Shown piece by piece: positions 37,890 through 49,900 of a DNA stretch of 64,000 bases. The stretch comes from Paramacrobiotus metropolitanus (Eukaryota > Tardigrada > Eutardigrada > Parachela > Macrobiotidae). Position 1 is the first letter of the stretch. Each line of letters begins with the position of its first letter. The position numbers and the translations under genes were made by a program. The stretch is taken from assembly GCF_019649055.1 (NCBI RefSeq), contig NW_026570250.1, positions 372,001 to 436,000 on the forward strand, read 5' to 3'. The notes beneath the pieces were generated by a model. It saw nothing but the letters and a program-made list of their open reading frames with translations. It did no database searches and had not been told where the DNA came from.

Positions 37890-39899
37890 CTGGAAAGGCG
37901 TTTATTGCGGTAATCACAAAGAAAGGAACAAAACAAATTTAAAGTAAAAAGCATAAGTTTACAAAAATTGGAAAAACCTTATTAAAAAGCAGCTGATTCT
38001 AGCTGGAAAGATACCTCAATCAAAGTATAACGACTCATGCACTTGATGCTTAACAAACGAATCATACGAACAAAATTAGACAGGAACCGAAAGCTGCAGT
38101 ACTTTGCAACATAACCAATCTGCGACTGATGTCGCTTAATTAGGTAAAGGCGAAACTAAATCAAAACATCCACCGCTTTTCACAGCTGAGCCACACGTCC
38201 AACAAAGGCCACAAGACCGGTGCCTTGATGCCGAATGGCGAACATGAACGGATGGTCAGCACGGAACTGCGCTGGAGGTGGTTCGACGACCAACGCTCGG
38301 GTCATCATCATGGCTGTGGCTGCCGCGGCTTCCGTTCCCTCCTCATTCACTTCTACAAAAACCATTACAACAATTTTGAATCTTACTAAAAAACTCACAG
38401 CATGTTACAAAATGTCATTATTTTACGTGTCCTCACAATGATATCACGTTTATGAGAAAACGTATTTATTGTGCGGCACTGCGGCAGCACACAACCAGAC
38501 GGATGACCGAAACGCAAAGTTATGGAACGTATAAAGAAGACGGGGCATACAAAGTAGGTATTACTTTTCTTCCCAATTATGACAAGGGTAACTGCCACAA
38601 AAAAAAGAGTTCAAAAAAATGTGACTGCAGGTATACTAAAACTATAAAAATTCCAGTACTGCAATACACGCAAAACTTTCAAAGTCGATGCGGACATTTG
38701 TAGTTGCTCGGTAAAAAGGGAAAAGAAGTTGCTTAAACGACTGCTGTGGAAATCTTATTTAATAAACATTTAATAGCCTCCTCAATGTCCAGTTATACTG
38801 GTTTCTACTAATACGAGTATAAAGTCTGAATAATATAATATTTATTCAAGCTAATTTTATTTATGTTTCGATATGTACTGCACTTACCGACAAAAGCTTT
38901 GTGCAGCACTTCCGAAACGACCAACGGCTCATCGGCAATTCCACTCAAATCCGCTTTCCCAAACAAATGCTGCACTCCCATCTTCTGCAGCACATCTACC
39001 AGTTTGTACGATTCCTCCAATTTAAACTTGGGCAGCCACACATCCACTTTCCGCTGCGAACACGCATGATAGATATTCCGCAGCGCTTCACCCGTCAGTG
39101 ACTTCTCCAATTCCGCCAGTCCATTCTTATCCTGTGGTAGAATCACCAACATCGACATCTCCTCAGCTTTATACGGGATTTCGATCATTTGGAAGGGCGG
39201 CAGCGGCAGCTTGACTTCGTCGTTGTTAAAATATTTATATTTCTTCTTTCCCATAAACATCATATCCACTTTGCTCACTTTCCCGTCCAAATTGTAAAAA
39301 TCCTCCTTCTTCGTGTTCTTATCGTCAAAACGGTTCAACCATGAGGCTTTGAAGTAAATCGCGTTCACCAGGACCATCAGAGTCTGTGCTGTGACGGCGC
39401 CACCACTGACGAGATCGCGGATTTTATTGTTGGTCTGCTTTTCCACCCAGGTGTTGATCTCGCGGATGGCTGAGTCCGTATCCTCCTTGAACGCTACCTC
39501 CCCGATTTCTCCGTTGAGTTTCTGCGTCACCGCGGTCTGGTATTCGGGTTTCAGGTGGAAACCGCGTTGGACGTAGACGCGATTGGCCAACGACAAGTCG
39601 AAGGCATTTTGTCCGCGTTCGTCTTTGCTGGGCACGAACACCTGCATCACTTCACCGTAGGCCTTCAGGACGTCGGCCTCGTTGCCAGCGAAGTTCTGCT
39701 GGATCTGCAGAATGGCTTCGAGTTCCGCACGGGTGGAGGATTTGGCTCCGACGTACGCCAGCAGCAGCGCCGAGGAGATACTCAGCGGAGAGAGAAACAG
39801 ATTAGACGATGCATGTTCCGGACTGGCGGCGATCTGGTGGTAAATGTTCATTGAGAATTCGTCCATGGACTTCTTTATAGATTCTAAGTGCGTGGTCAT
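37714..39899 (-). CDS. Serpin with two alternative reactive-centre-loop exons
   Basis: A long exon (38888-39899) encodes the serpin body, beginning [20 protein letters not shown], with [17 protein letters not shown] and [11 protein letters not shown], ending phase 1 after LHKAFV. Either 38180-38352 or 37714-37889 completes it: both have acceptors of the right phase, both carry a stop, and they give 394 or 395 residues. The hinge [11 protein letters not shown] is ideal for an inhibitory serpin, so I infer a suicide-substrate inhibitor of serine or related proteases. No signal peptide precedes MTTH. An acceptor about 30 bases upstream of the ATG implies a separate 5' UTR exon, and an in-frame ATG at 40076 lies inside what I take to be that intron. 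An intracellular, ov-serpin-like form is likely, although an alternative first exon could add a leader. Confidence 0.93.
38180..38352 (-). CDS. Serpin alternative last exon A (reactive loop MMMTR-ALVV)
   Basis: Starts at acceptor TTTTTGTAG in phase 1 and encodes [13 protein letters not shown], then the variable loop [15 protein letters not shown], then [12 protein letters not shown] and the end GRVAQL. Counting P15 from the hinge Gly places the scissile bond at or next to Arg-Ala; with the usual one-residue uncertainty Arg may be P1, suggesting a trypsin-like target. Confidence 0.88.
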
Positions 39900-40746
39900 T
39901 TTAGCGGTGTCGGGTGTGAGGAATACGGATCTGTATGAGCGGGGACCGTAATGAAGGAATGGGACCGAGCAGATGTCAAACCTTGATATGAGGCACGAAC
40001 AGTTATTTACCACTTTTCGCAAAATAATAACCATAATGAACGTTGCGTACTTACTTGGAGCCAACAGTGGCAACAAGCTTTGAAATTAATCCGAGTATAA
40101 AAATTTGAAAAACCGATAAAATTGGGTTAAACATTTACTTTTGGAAATCAAAATATTGTGGATATGATGGGAGTTTCTAATTTTTGAATGAATGGTGCTG
40201 TGCCGTGACTCAACTTATCACTCAAGCGTCATGAAGCGGCATAGCCCCGGAAATGGAGCGGTTCCACCTGGGTGTGACAGTTACCTAAAAATCGACTTAA
40301 TTGTTTGAATCATACGAGATTTGTAAGAAAGTTATTTAAATCACAGAGATGTGAACTTGAACAAAATCTCCTTATTAGTGTGAAATTAATTGTTTAGTTG
40401 CTGCATATTGTGCTCTGAATACAAACGGAGATTATTTGGATTAGGCCAGTCAAAGTTTAAAGATTAAGTAAAATTGGGTAACTCGCTCGCTGGGTATTGG
40501 GTAAAATTGGATAATTAATCGCTCTTTAGATCTGCAGTATACATACATACTCTGTACGTAAAATTAAAAACTTTTAACTTTTGACTGTTCTTTTTTCTAT
40601 TTGATCCACGATATGATAATATTTTTATTCACATAAATAAGCCGGACAAGAAACCCTGTAAGAAACATGCTCGAGGCATTTCCCACACAAAAATTTCAAT
40701 AAAACGAAAATCTAGCAATAAAACAACTGCAGCCCTAATCAAAATG
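39900..40746. other. 5' region of the serpin; 3' flank of the next gene
   Basis: Contains the serpin 5' UTR with a likely intron acceptor (CTCATACAG) just upstream of the start codon, and otherwise non-coding sequence. The first, untranslated serpin exon was not located. Confidence 0.5.
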
Positions 40747-41975
40747 CTAACAATTCGCATTAGCGAAAGCTGTTTTTTCGTCACATTGGTAGGCAGCCAG
40801 CATATCCTTCGTAATGTCACGGAAAATCTGTTGGGCAGGAGCAGTGCAATCGGAAGCGGTTTTCGCAGAGATGCAAACCTCGTAACGCTTCAGCTCACTG
40901 TAAAAATTACATGGTAATATCAAAGACAGTATTTGATATCGTTAATTACAAAAACAGTGCAAGCAGGACGGAAAATGCTTCCTATACAGTAATGATCATC
41001 TGTTGTATTCTGTACATACATAAAAATTGTAATAAGTCCTGTTTTAAGCAAAAAATAGGAAATACGTATCACCATTTCACACTAAAGCTTACAGCCTGTG
41101 ACTCTTTCATATCAGTTTAATTCTTGATAATTTGAATGAACGGCTTTTTATCTGTGCGTAACATTTTTATTTGAAAATTTAAGTAATGGTTTTCACCAAC
41201 AGTAAGTCTCAAAAAAGTAAAGAAGAACCAACAAGAACAATTAATTGTACAGTATTAGAACGTGAGTTGTCTATTATTCAGGATGTGCATTATTATTTAA
41301 GCAACTATACGACGTGCACGTGTTTATTGACTCACCAGCAAAGTTCCTTGTGAATCTGTTGACCTTTCTGGATGTTGAATGTTGGATCGGCCGGATTTGT
41401 CGTCAAATACGCATACAGCTTTGCAACCATTGGTTCTTCACACTTGGAATACCATTTGGAGGAATTGCTCGTGCATCCCTGGGTAATGTTGCTGACCTTT
41501 TGCTGACAAACTCCCGTGTTCTGCTGTCCGATAAAGTTGGTTTTCGGTACCACCTGCGGGAAGCAGTGCTTCATGAAGTCCGTAATACATTTGCGTCCAG
41601 ACTGATCCAACCTAAGGACACATGAGGGCCATGAAGCCACTAATTGCTTAACCGGAAAATAAAACGTTTTATGTGCAAGTATAACCAACATACGTTTTTT
41701 AAAAGCGAGAGTGCATTTGGCCCTAAATACTGAAGAATTTTCACTTACTCGCACTGGGTTGTTAAATCACGTGCCCATTTTTCATCGGTTAATGGAATTC
41801 GCTTTCTTTCTTCGTAGCGCTTCATGAAGTTACGGATAGCCGGTTGCACGCATTTCGGAATAGCTTCGTTAGGATTGCATGCTGGATTTTGCACTGGGAC
41901 ACTCGAATTAGGAACCTGCGCACTGACCTTCAGCAGAACGATAGCCAAAAGTGTGGTAAAACCGAGTAACTTCAT
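40747..41975 (-). CDS. Secreted Cys-rich protein, DUF19-like
   Basis: Three exons (41749-41975, 41336-41611, 40747-40897) join in phase, giving 217 residues. The signal peptide is MKLLGFTTLLAIVLLKVSA. The mature chain has about 14 spaced cysteines in a helical context, with two similar halves of the type C-x3-Cys...F...C (for example KCVQPAIRNFMKRYEE and KCITDFMKHCF). Spacing and helical character recall the DUF19/T20D4.11-like secreted domains common in nematodes, whose function is unknown, but the match is by eye only. The C-terminus ends FANANC. Role: extracellular, unknown. Confidence 0.72.
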
Positions 41976-42408
41976 TCTGACTGTGATTTATAAATTATAG
42001 TGTTTGCAATGGACTACGGTCACAAAGTTCGGACCACAACTATCGCTCTGACAGCAGGACACCAAAAATTCCCCGTTTTTGTGATGCTTTTATAGCAAAA
42101 TTTTGTTGATCGACGGTTTTAGTGCAAAGGACACTGAGTACCGTGACAAAACACAGAGTTTGTTCATGGAAAGTAATACGGATCTGCTTCTCTGTACGCT
42201 TAATGTGTCCCATTCCCGGCGACATATAACCTGCAATCTGCATGCCAGTGCCAGCAATAGCCAAAATGCATGACCTATACTTCGAAGTATACGATCGTTG
42301 TGCCTATTGTTCTAAGCAAGCTCATCTTTTCAATTTGACTCTTTAACTAGTTACGAACTGGGTCAAAAATATCATTACCGTACACGTACTTATGTTAGTT
42401 ATGTATAT

Positions 42409-42464
42409 AACAAGTACACCATAGTATGGTGTACTTGTTGTGTATGGTATTGGCGACCATACAC
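42409..42464. repeat. Two adjacent perfect hairpins
   Basis: The arms AACAAGTACACCAT (42409-42422) and ATGGTGTACTTGTT (42426-42439) are perfect inverted repeats with a three-base loop. A second hairpin follows at once: GTGTATGGT (42440-42448) pairs with ACCATACAC (42456-42464) across a seven-base loop. No gene overlaps. Origin and role are unknown. Confidence 0.85.
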
Positions 42465-43079
42465 GTACTACGTATTAATCGTAAATATTATAACAAGTGC
42501 AAATAGTGCCGGTTTAATTTTAAAAATTAGTATATCGCACAGTCGTACAGAGGGCAGACACGCACTGCATCGTTGACAGCGAAGTAAAAAAAATTTAAAA
42601 GAAATTTTATCTGCAGATAGCCAGTCTTTTGTCTTTTGTTACTTATAGACTATAAAAAATCACATAAAGTACTGCAGAAAGGCAAACAAGATTAAAACTG
42701 AACCATCTCGTTCCCATTCACACTTTTAGGTACAGTCTCGTTTTCTCTGGAGAGATCAACATTGATATATAATACAATAAATGTTTTATACCTGAATGAG
42801 ATAATATGTATACAAAATTAAAGATAATAATGAATATGTGATAAATATACGCTTGCTTCTAATTTTGTCATATTACGGGAACTGATTTTTAAAATAGTGC
42901 CTGCGAGAGAGAGTGATGCTTGGGACTCATTTCATTAATTTTTGTTCTAATTTTACACCATAAAACCTATTCATGCTGTGATGATGTAACATTCCGTGCG
43001 GTTTAGAGCACTCTGTATTTGCTTTAGCACTGAGAAACGATGATCCTCTGTTATTTCTTAACTTCTCATCAAACAGCGT

Positions 43080-43343
43080 TTATTTATCCACGAAGATGTG
43101 TCTATTACAAAAAGTGCCGCATGACATTTCGCAACCGCAGCAAATTTTTGCGCTGTGATACTGACGCGACAAGCCATCAAACCTTGACAGAGTGTCTAAA
43201 CTCAATAGGTACCTAAGTATTCCTGATGTTTGGTTTGGCTTTAACAGAAACGGAATGTGTGTTTTGTAATATGTGCGAAGTGGGAATATCCGTTTGTCTG
43301 GGGATGCACGTTCCATCAGGGTCTGCGTGCTGGGCGTACGCAC
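43080..43343 (-). CDS. Doubtful exon of a Cys-rich peptide
   Basis: An 87-codon frame ends with a cysteine cluster (KICCGCEMSCGTFC) and contains an acceptor-like site (ACGCAG) just inside its start. It might be the last exon of a secreted peptide whose signal exon lies upstream, but I could not connect the two. It has no homology that I recognise. Confidence 0.22.
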   Translation of the reverse strand: MRTPSTQTLMERASPDKRIFPLRTYYKTHIPFLLKPNQTSGILRYLLSLDTLSRFDGLSRQYHSAKICCGCEMSCGTFCNRHIFVDK

Positions 43344-44539
43344 AGCGGAATTAGAATAAAAATTAACAAAGGCATACTTAATAAAACGTTCCGGTAATAC
43401 AACCGGAAATATGTTTTCGAAGTTATTGTATAAAGCAGTGTATAAGCCAGTACGTTAGTAAGTATTATAAGAAAAACAATTATTCGCAATAAATTCTAAT
43501 AAATGTTGTATTAAATTACTTACTATTATTATGTAGCCGGTGCTGTGCTGATAGCTTGAGTGATAATGAAAGCCAGAACTACGCGATAACGCATTTGCGC
43601 AACGTAAAATTGCTCCTCCGGATTTTATGCATGAAACCCGATAGATACTATTTTTAGTTCAAAATTTAACACAGCACGTGTTTAAACATGGCAGCATTGA
43701 ACCTACGTATCTGTCTGAATGCTAACATCAAGCTGATTCAAGCATGAAGTGTATTTATGTTAATTATAGTGTTTCCTAATTTAATTGATATATCTATATG
43801 CTTATTTCTACCCTCTTCTTATCGCGGAATAAATTTCGAGTATTCAGTGGTGAATTGCTGCTGATGTCGGCACGCAGACTTCCTGTACCTTGCATGTGCA
43901 TGTGCTGCTTATGGATTGTGATATTTTCCGAACTTCTGAGTTTCAGATCGGACTGCCTGTACCGTATATACAAATAAAGATGAATGGAAACAATCCCGTC
44001 CGTTTGTTGGTTAAGCCCCGTTAACAGAGCTGAATGCCATGATTACATAATAAATAACCATGTACAGCACAACATCACAATACGTAGACGAGTACCACCC
44101 TTTAAAAGGCTGTAATACAAAACGCGAAATACAATAAGTACAGAACCCGTGTCTAATGGTATAAAGCAGTCAAATTAAACCATATGCTAGTGTGCGCTCA
44201 GCTGTGGCGGCTGGTGGCGCAACCCAACACAAACACAACATCGCCGCGCTGATCTCGACCAAAAGGCGGTTCTTATTTGGATGTTAAAAAATTCATTCGC
44301 CCCGATTGGCATGTCCTAAACTGGCAGCAAGATTTATTTTGCTCCGAACCAAAAACAGTGTATCGACATAATTCGCCCCGGCGACAGTGCTCAGTTTGTT
44401 TAGACTTAATTCCTTGTTTTGCCTATTCCGCTCAATATTGTCCTTGAGAGTGGGGTTACATCATATTGTCTTCCGACCGGGGAAATCAACAGTCGGAATC
44501 GATGGTGGTGCGCGTGCTGAGCAGTGAGTAAAAGAGGAA

Positions 44540-45232
44540 ATGTCGAGTAAGAGCGCAACCGCTACACCCGACAGCGATCGACGTGATGATGGTTTCATAA
44601 GCGATAATGAGCTGGATGGGCTTAAGAAAAAGCTGGATGATGATATCCGCCAGATGGAAGACCACATGAAGCAGTGGCGGAAAGAGCATTTCGACCCCGA
44701 CGGATTTGCGGAGAAGACATACAAGGAATCCCGCACGTCCACCACAACGACCACCACATCGAAAACCACCTATTTCATGCCGGAAAGTGAAGCCAAGAAA
44801 AGCCCACAGAAATCCATCCTGAAACACTGGCGAGCGGACAATCTCAATGGACCGTTGAAGTTCAACGTGGAAGTTAATAAGCAAGCGGCAGCCGGTAACC
44901 ATGAGAGCCGGCCGCCCACTGTGGACAACGATACGCATGTGCGGTTTATCTTTGACCTGGGCAAATTCCATCCCAAGGAGATTCGTGTACGAGTGGTCAA
45001 TGATAAGCTGAAGATCTCGGCCAAACGGGAAAAACAAACGGATGCCAAATCTATTGGGGAAGAGTATAATCGGGAAGTGATATTGCCGGCCGATGTGGAT
45101 GCGGAAAGCGCCACTTCGGTGTATTCGAAGAACGGTGTACTGGTGGTCGATATGCGGTATAAGGCGCGCGAGGAGATTAAGCCATTCAAATCCACACGAA
45201 CTTTCTACACTCGGGGTTTCAGTTCCGATTAG
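44540..45232 (+). CDS. Small heat-shock protein (alpha-crystallin/HSP20 family)
   Basis: An intronless frame of 230 residues. The alpha-crystallin domain spans about residues 118-215: VRFIFDLGKFHPKEIRVRVV, NDKLKISAKREKQ, REVILPADVDAESATSVYSK and the closing NGVLVVDM strand. The long N-terminal arm is charged and helical (LDGLKKKLDDDIRQMEDHMK), followed by a Thr-rich segment (TSTTTTTTSKTT). The C-terminal tail (STRTFYTRGFSSD) lacks the usual I-x-I/V oligomer anchor. Family members are ATP-independent holdases that keep unfolding proteins soluble under heat, oxidative or drying stress. An AATAAA poly(A) signal lies at 45493-45498. Whether the gene is heat-inducible is not evident. Confidence 0.93.
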   Translation: MSSKSATATPDSDRRDDGFISDNELDGLKKKLDDDIRQMEDHMKQWRKEHFDPDGFAEKTYKESRTSTTTTTTSKTTYFMPESEAKKSPQKSILKHWRADNLNGPLKFNVEVNKQAAAGNHESRPPTVDNDTHVRFIFDLGKFHPKEIRVRVVNDKLKISAKREKQTDAKSIGEEYNREVILPADVDAESATSVYSKNGVLVVDMRYKAREEIKPFKSTRTFYTRGFSSD

Positions 45233-46977
45233 AATGGCGCCATATATATCCATCCACTTGCCGCATCCCTTGTTAGTCCGTGGAGTATAGAGCCCTTGAA
45301 ATATTTTGGAGATAATTCAAGGGTGCAATATTGGCTGTACTCAACCGATCAACGTAATCAACGTAAGCGCTTCCTGTCAATATGCACGCTTTCAGCAGTT
45401 CTTTTAGAAAACACTTCCGTGCGAAGTATGCGCACTCTGTGATTAGCAATTTTTATTTTGCTTCGTTCAAACTGAAGGATTTAGAGTAATATAATAAATG
45501 CAAATTAGTAACTGCATATTTTTATATGAGAAGTGGGTTTTTGGTATTTTTTTTTCGTTTTATCTTCACATGTTTATACGTTTTTTATATGGAATGGGCT
45601 ACTTACCAGTTTACAGATAAAATTACCACAAAGTCATTTTACGGCTTCTTCTGGTGATCGTTCTTTTTAAGCGACAATATAATGTGAGAAAAGCTGGAAT
45701 GAACCAGGCAAACTTATTTTGATCTGTTTTAAATTTAATACGCATACATGTATACAAACACGTTAAATTTAGACAAAGAAATTAAAATAATATGCTGAAT
45801 TGCCAACAATAGGATAATAACAGACTAACAGCAGTCAATTCACAACGCAAGTGGCTATTAGGTAAACGTACAGAGCGCAAAAGATCGAAATTGTTATGAT
45901 ATTATACAACTTTTTGATACCAGTAATCAGTTTTACGTTGCCCACGCTGAGGAAGGCGAGGATGTGTATTACTTATGTAAGTTGCACGACCATCACTAGT
46001 TGTACTCAAAAGCCAACAAAAAAGAAAGCGTTTAATGAGCAAACGATATCACATCGTATTACAGTCTGCAGATCTGTCAATTGCGCGAGACGAAATGTAA
46101 TGGACTAGTGGCGCGCTAGGGGTGTGTTAAATGGGATCCCGTTGTCAAAAACTGGAAGCGATGGGGATGGTCATTAGCTCCTTAAGCTCATACTAAAGCA
46201 ATTTCCGTTTAGGCCATATACAAAGATTGTTATAATAATATTAAGCAATGTGGCTGTGGCTCTCTCAAGTTTCCATCACCAAACAGCCAATCAACCAATG
46301 GATCCCCAGTCCCGTCGAACAAATTCATCTAGTTTACTACCATCGCAACAACCGCGACGCGACAGCCCATCAAAACAGCGGAAAACGGTTCCTGTGTATG
46401 AGATAATCTTAACACTGGCGATTAACTTATTAAGTATTATTCCAGTCCTGAGAACTTAATATGCAGAGCGAAAACTGTCTAAAAGAAATACTAGCATGTA
46501 CTAGGTGAAACTGGTTGTAATAGCATTTTTCATTTAATAACTTGCATTTTCCGACATTGACAATAACGGTCAACCAGATAAATTAATAAATACTTAACAG
46601 CAAACACAGAAAAACTACGGGTTTAATCAAGAATGTTTCAACCATCACAAGTATATTTTCCATAATAATCAACGAAAACGCGTAATTCCAGAAGAGCTGA
46701 ACGCGACTAGCACAAAAAATCAATCGCCAAAATCCCGACCGCAAGTTCAGAACTCGAATCCTCCATTATCCGTTATTGTTCGATTTTCCAAAGAAAACTT
46801 CAAATTATACTGTAGTCTCAACAAATCCTAAAACAGCAGATTTATATTTTTAATTTCGAATCCAATTCTGTTTCACGCTTAAATACTTAAACTGGATACG
46901 CAAAGATGAGCTACCCAACAAAGAAAACAGAAAGGTTGCTAATCCACTACCTTCAAATGAACCGATCACTACAACAG
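45233..46977. other. Intergenic between convergent genes
   Basis: Carries the 3' UTR of the small heat-shock gene with its poly(A) signal, then non-coding sequence up to the GGA stop. A plus-strand frame at 46250-46459 ends with a hydrophobic stretch (IILTLAINLLSIIPVL) like a tail anchor, but nothing else supports it. Confidence 0.5.
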
Positions 46978-49900
46978 TTAGTGCTCTCCTGTTTTTAACG
47001 CAGTACGCACGGTTAGCCGAGCACAACGTACCCGCTCGGATTTCGCCACAATGATAACCTGCAGCGCTGGACTGGAAGGAAATATAGGATTGTACGGTGG
47101 CAGGTCGAATGCCGATTCAGATTGCACTTTGACTCGCATTGTCTGCAGAACAATCAACCCTTGTGTGAGTCCATAAACTCGGGAAACGATGTAGAACCGT
47201 TCAATATGCCAAAATGCTGACAAAATTATGCGCTACACGGACAAACAGTAAAGGCAATGTCACGCAGAAACAGCTGCAAATAACAGCTAGCGTGAACAAA
47301 CAAACTGCATATCAAATTTCGGTACACAAGTGCAAAGTCCTGCGTCATGAAATTTAACTCAACCGCAATTACTGCTTTTTCAATGCAAAAGAAAACAGCC
47401 AGGACTTTTCATGCCACTACAGCTTCCTAATCAAAATTTAACAAAGTATTATCCCATCTGTGCCGGTTCTTACTTGACCACGGAGAACTAATATAAAACA
47501 TTTACTGTTAGTTTTACCTTAGATCCAGAGACGTTAAACTGCAGTTGGCTAATGGGCGATGTGTTCAAATTGGCAAAAGTTGCAACAAGGACGTAACAAT
47601 CCTTTCTTGGTTTATTCTTCGCCACATGTATGGAAACGTTCAGTTTATTCTGATCATATGCCGTCACCGGAGGTACTGCACCTGCAAAGCGAAGGGCATC
47701 GGAATAAATTCAACGAAGTTCTTTTTCCATAAGTTTCAAAAAAAGGTAATCCAGCTACCACATAAAGACTGACAAAACTAATCCCACTCAAAAAATCAAA
47801 AACAGTTCGTCAGATTAAGCCTGCACTCCATGGGGTTAGAATAACAGCAGCATTTCCGCGCTGTATTTGGAAATTTCAACGTTGCACTAAAACATGTTTC
47901 GCATGTACGAGTATTTTTCCGATCTGGTGTCAAATAAGCTTAGCCAGTTCGCAAACAAAATCTTTTACGATTGGGATTACAGTTTCCCACCGTTTCAAAA
48001 GCCACAGAAAAGCGAGTGTACAAAAGTCGAAACACTCGAAAATTACGGTGTGTGTCAACTGCAGCGCGGCAATCGAGATAATTATTAGTTAGCAAAATAT
48101 TATATAACAATGATATGCATCTCCATAAATTCATTTTAATTTCTACCCCGGTTAAACATCTGGAAACAGATTTGCCTAACACTCCTACGCGAATGCCAAG
48201 GTGACTTTAGATGGTAAAAGGCAAAGCCTTACTTAATTGAAGATCATTAACAGCGACGGCTATCCCATCTATAGGTGCCGGGACATCGACATCGCCATTC
48301 TGGGAGGGGAAGGTGGGCGGACTGCCTGTCTTTTTTGATAGTTGCCTGTCGTTAATTAACTCATCATCACCAGAACCCGCCGCCCGTTGCGCCGGAATAT
48401 CTTGCTTATCGAATGCTGCCGGTTCGCGCTGCATTTCATTTAAAGTGCGTTTTGGCTTCCTGTAAAACAACCATTCTTACAATGATCAGTAAAAACAAGT
48501 AGCGAATTTCACGAAAGATTATACCGCAAAGTGTAAGACGAGTTAGGTATTTTATTTATGAACTCGCACAACATGAAACAAAGCTTACGTTTCAATCTGA
48601 AATCCCCGACCGCCGCTGCCTTTATCGCTGAGACTCAAACCTCCAAGAAAGCTATGAGTAACGTCATCAAATTCCACCAAAGTTTTACGCGTGGACGAAG
48701 GGGATACAAGAGTAGGATCAGCTACAACAATCATGCATTGAAAGCATTCGCTTATGCCTACAGCACGTTCAGTACAGTTACCATTTATAAAACGCACGCA
48801 CGCCCTTATAAAACGCCCGTGTGCAGTCCTTTGCGTAGGCATTATAAAAATTACCTCGCTAAAAATTCGTTTTCTTAAACGACATTTTGTAAGAACGGTA
48901 TTCTCAAGATCATCCTCGGCAATATACCTTTGCTGTTCGCAGTCGCACTATCGGGTCCCGCATTGGAACCGGAAAGCGACGAGCTGCTGGATGCTGTGGG
49001 GAGCTTTGATCCTGGCGAAACAGCAACCAGCGGCGTCGGCATACTGGTGCTGGACATGCTGAACACCTCGTCTAAGATGGATAGCACATCGTCTTTGGGC
49101 GGTGGAGGCATTGGTCCAGAAGGTACATGGCTTGTAGAAGCCGAATCCAGCGACAGCAGTTCTACATCACAAATCTATAAACAAATACTTCCTAGTCTGT
49201 TAACAAGACATAACAAACCTGCTGGAAGCGTTGACGGCGCAGACGTCTGGGCTTTCCCCTTCTCGTCAAACGTTTCTGCAGACAAACCTAAAGCGCGGTA
49301 CTGCTGGATAGCTTCAGTCAGTTCATCGCTTGTGGCAAGAATGTCCGCTAAAATTGAATGATACAACTGAGAATCCATTAAAAATATAATAAACCAAAGA
49401 ATCATGTTAATTACGTAGTTTCTAGATTATCCTTAGCAGCGTGTAAAAGAATTATTACACGATACTGTAATGGAAATAAATCACATGGTACAGTCAGATT
49501 ACCCAAATTTGGACCATCGTCCGTTTCAGTGTTGCTCTCAGCAGTTTCGGCTGCTAATTTAAATACGCGTGGCCTATGTTGTTCACAGGTCTCGAACAGC
49601 TGCCGCATAGTTTCCCTTTCCGCAAGGGTACTAGATCCGGAAGAAAAATGCTTCATCATATCCAGTAGCAAGTCGGCGCTCTCTTTAATTTGAATCAGAT
49701 CGGAATGCCGGCGGACAACCTTCTCCACGCGTTGATCATCCTGCAACAGCCAGCTGCATCAACAAGTACGATCGCATACGAATAAAGTAGCATTCACTAC
49801 ATCTACTCATCCTGTACACAATTTACAAAGTGGTCGCACCTCCCGAACCATGCTTTTGATCAGACGATTGGCAGCCACCATATCAGCAGGATCTTTACTT

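Larger units (their letters stand above)
41976..44539. other. Intergenic with hairpins and one doubtful exon
   Basis: Mostly AT-rich non-coding DNA. It holds the paired hairpins at 42409-42464 and a doubtful coding frame at 43080-43343. A perfect signal-peptide-like start (MRYRVVLAFIITQAISTAPAT, minus strand, near 43594) is followed by an in-frame stop a few bases before a donor (ATA|GTAAGT), so it cannot be joined to the frame at 43343 as it stands. I found no heat-shock element (alternating GAA/TTC) upstream of 44540. Confidence 0.45.

Noticed and set aside
40020-40076. Upstream in-frame ATG that would extend the serpin by 59 residues
   Set aside because: The extension crosses a good splice acceptor (CTCATACAG) just before MTTH and shows no serpin similarity; it is more likely intron and 5' UTR.
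44486-45253. 255-codon antisense open frame over the small heat-shock gene
   Set aside because: The plus strand encodes an unmistakable alpha-crystallin domain. The antisense frame has no recognisable domain or splice signals.
48930-49361. 143-codon plus-strand frame in the GGA region
   Set aside because: It is antisense to the GGA hinge and GAT exons, which join in phase with the rest of the gene.
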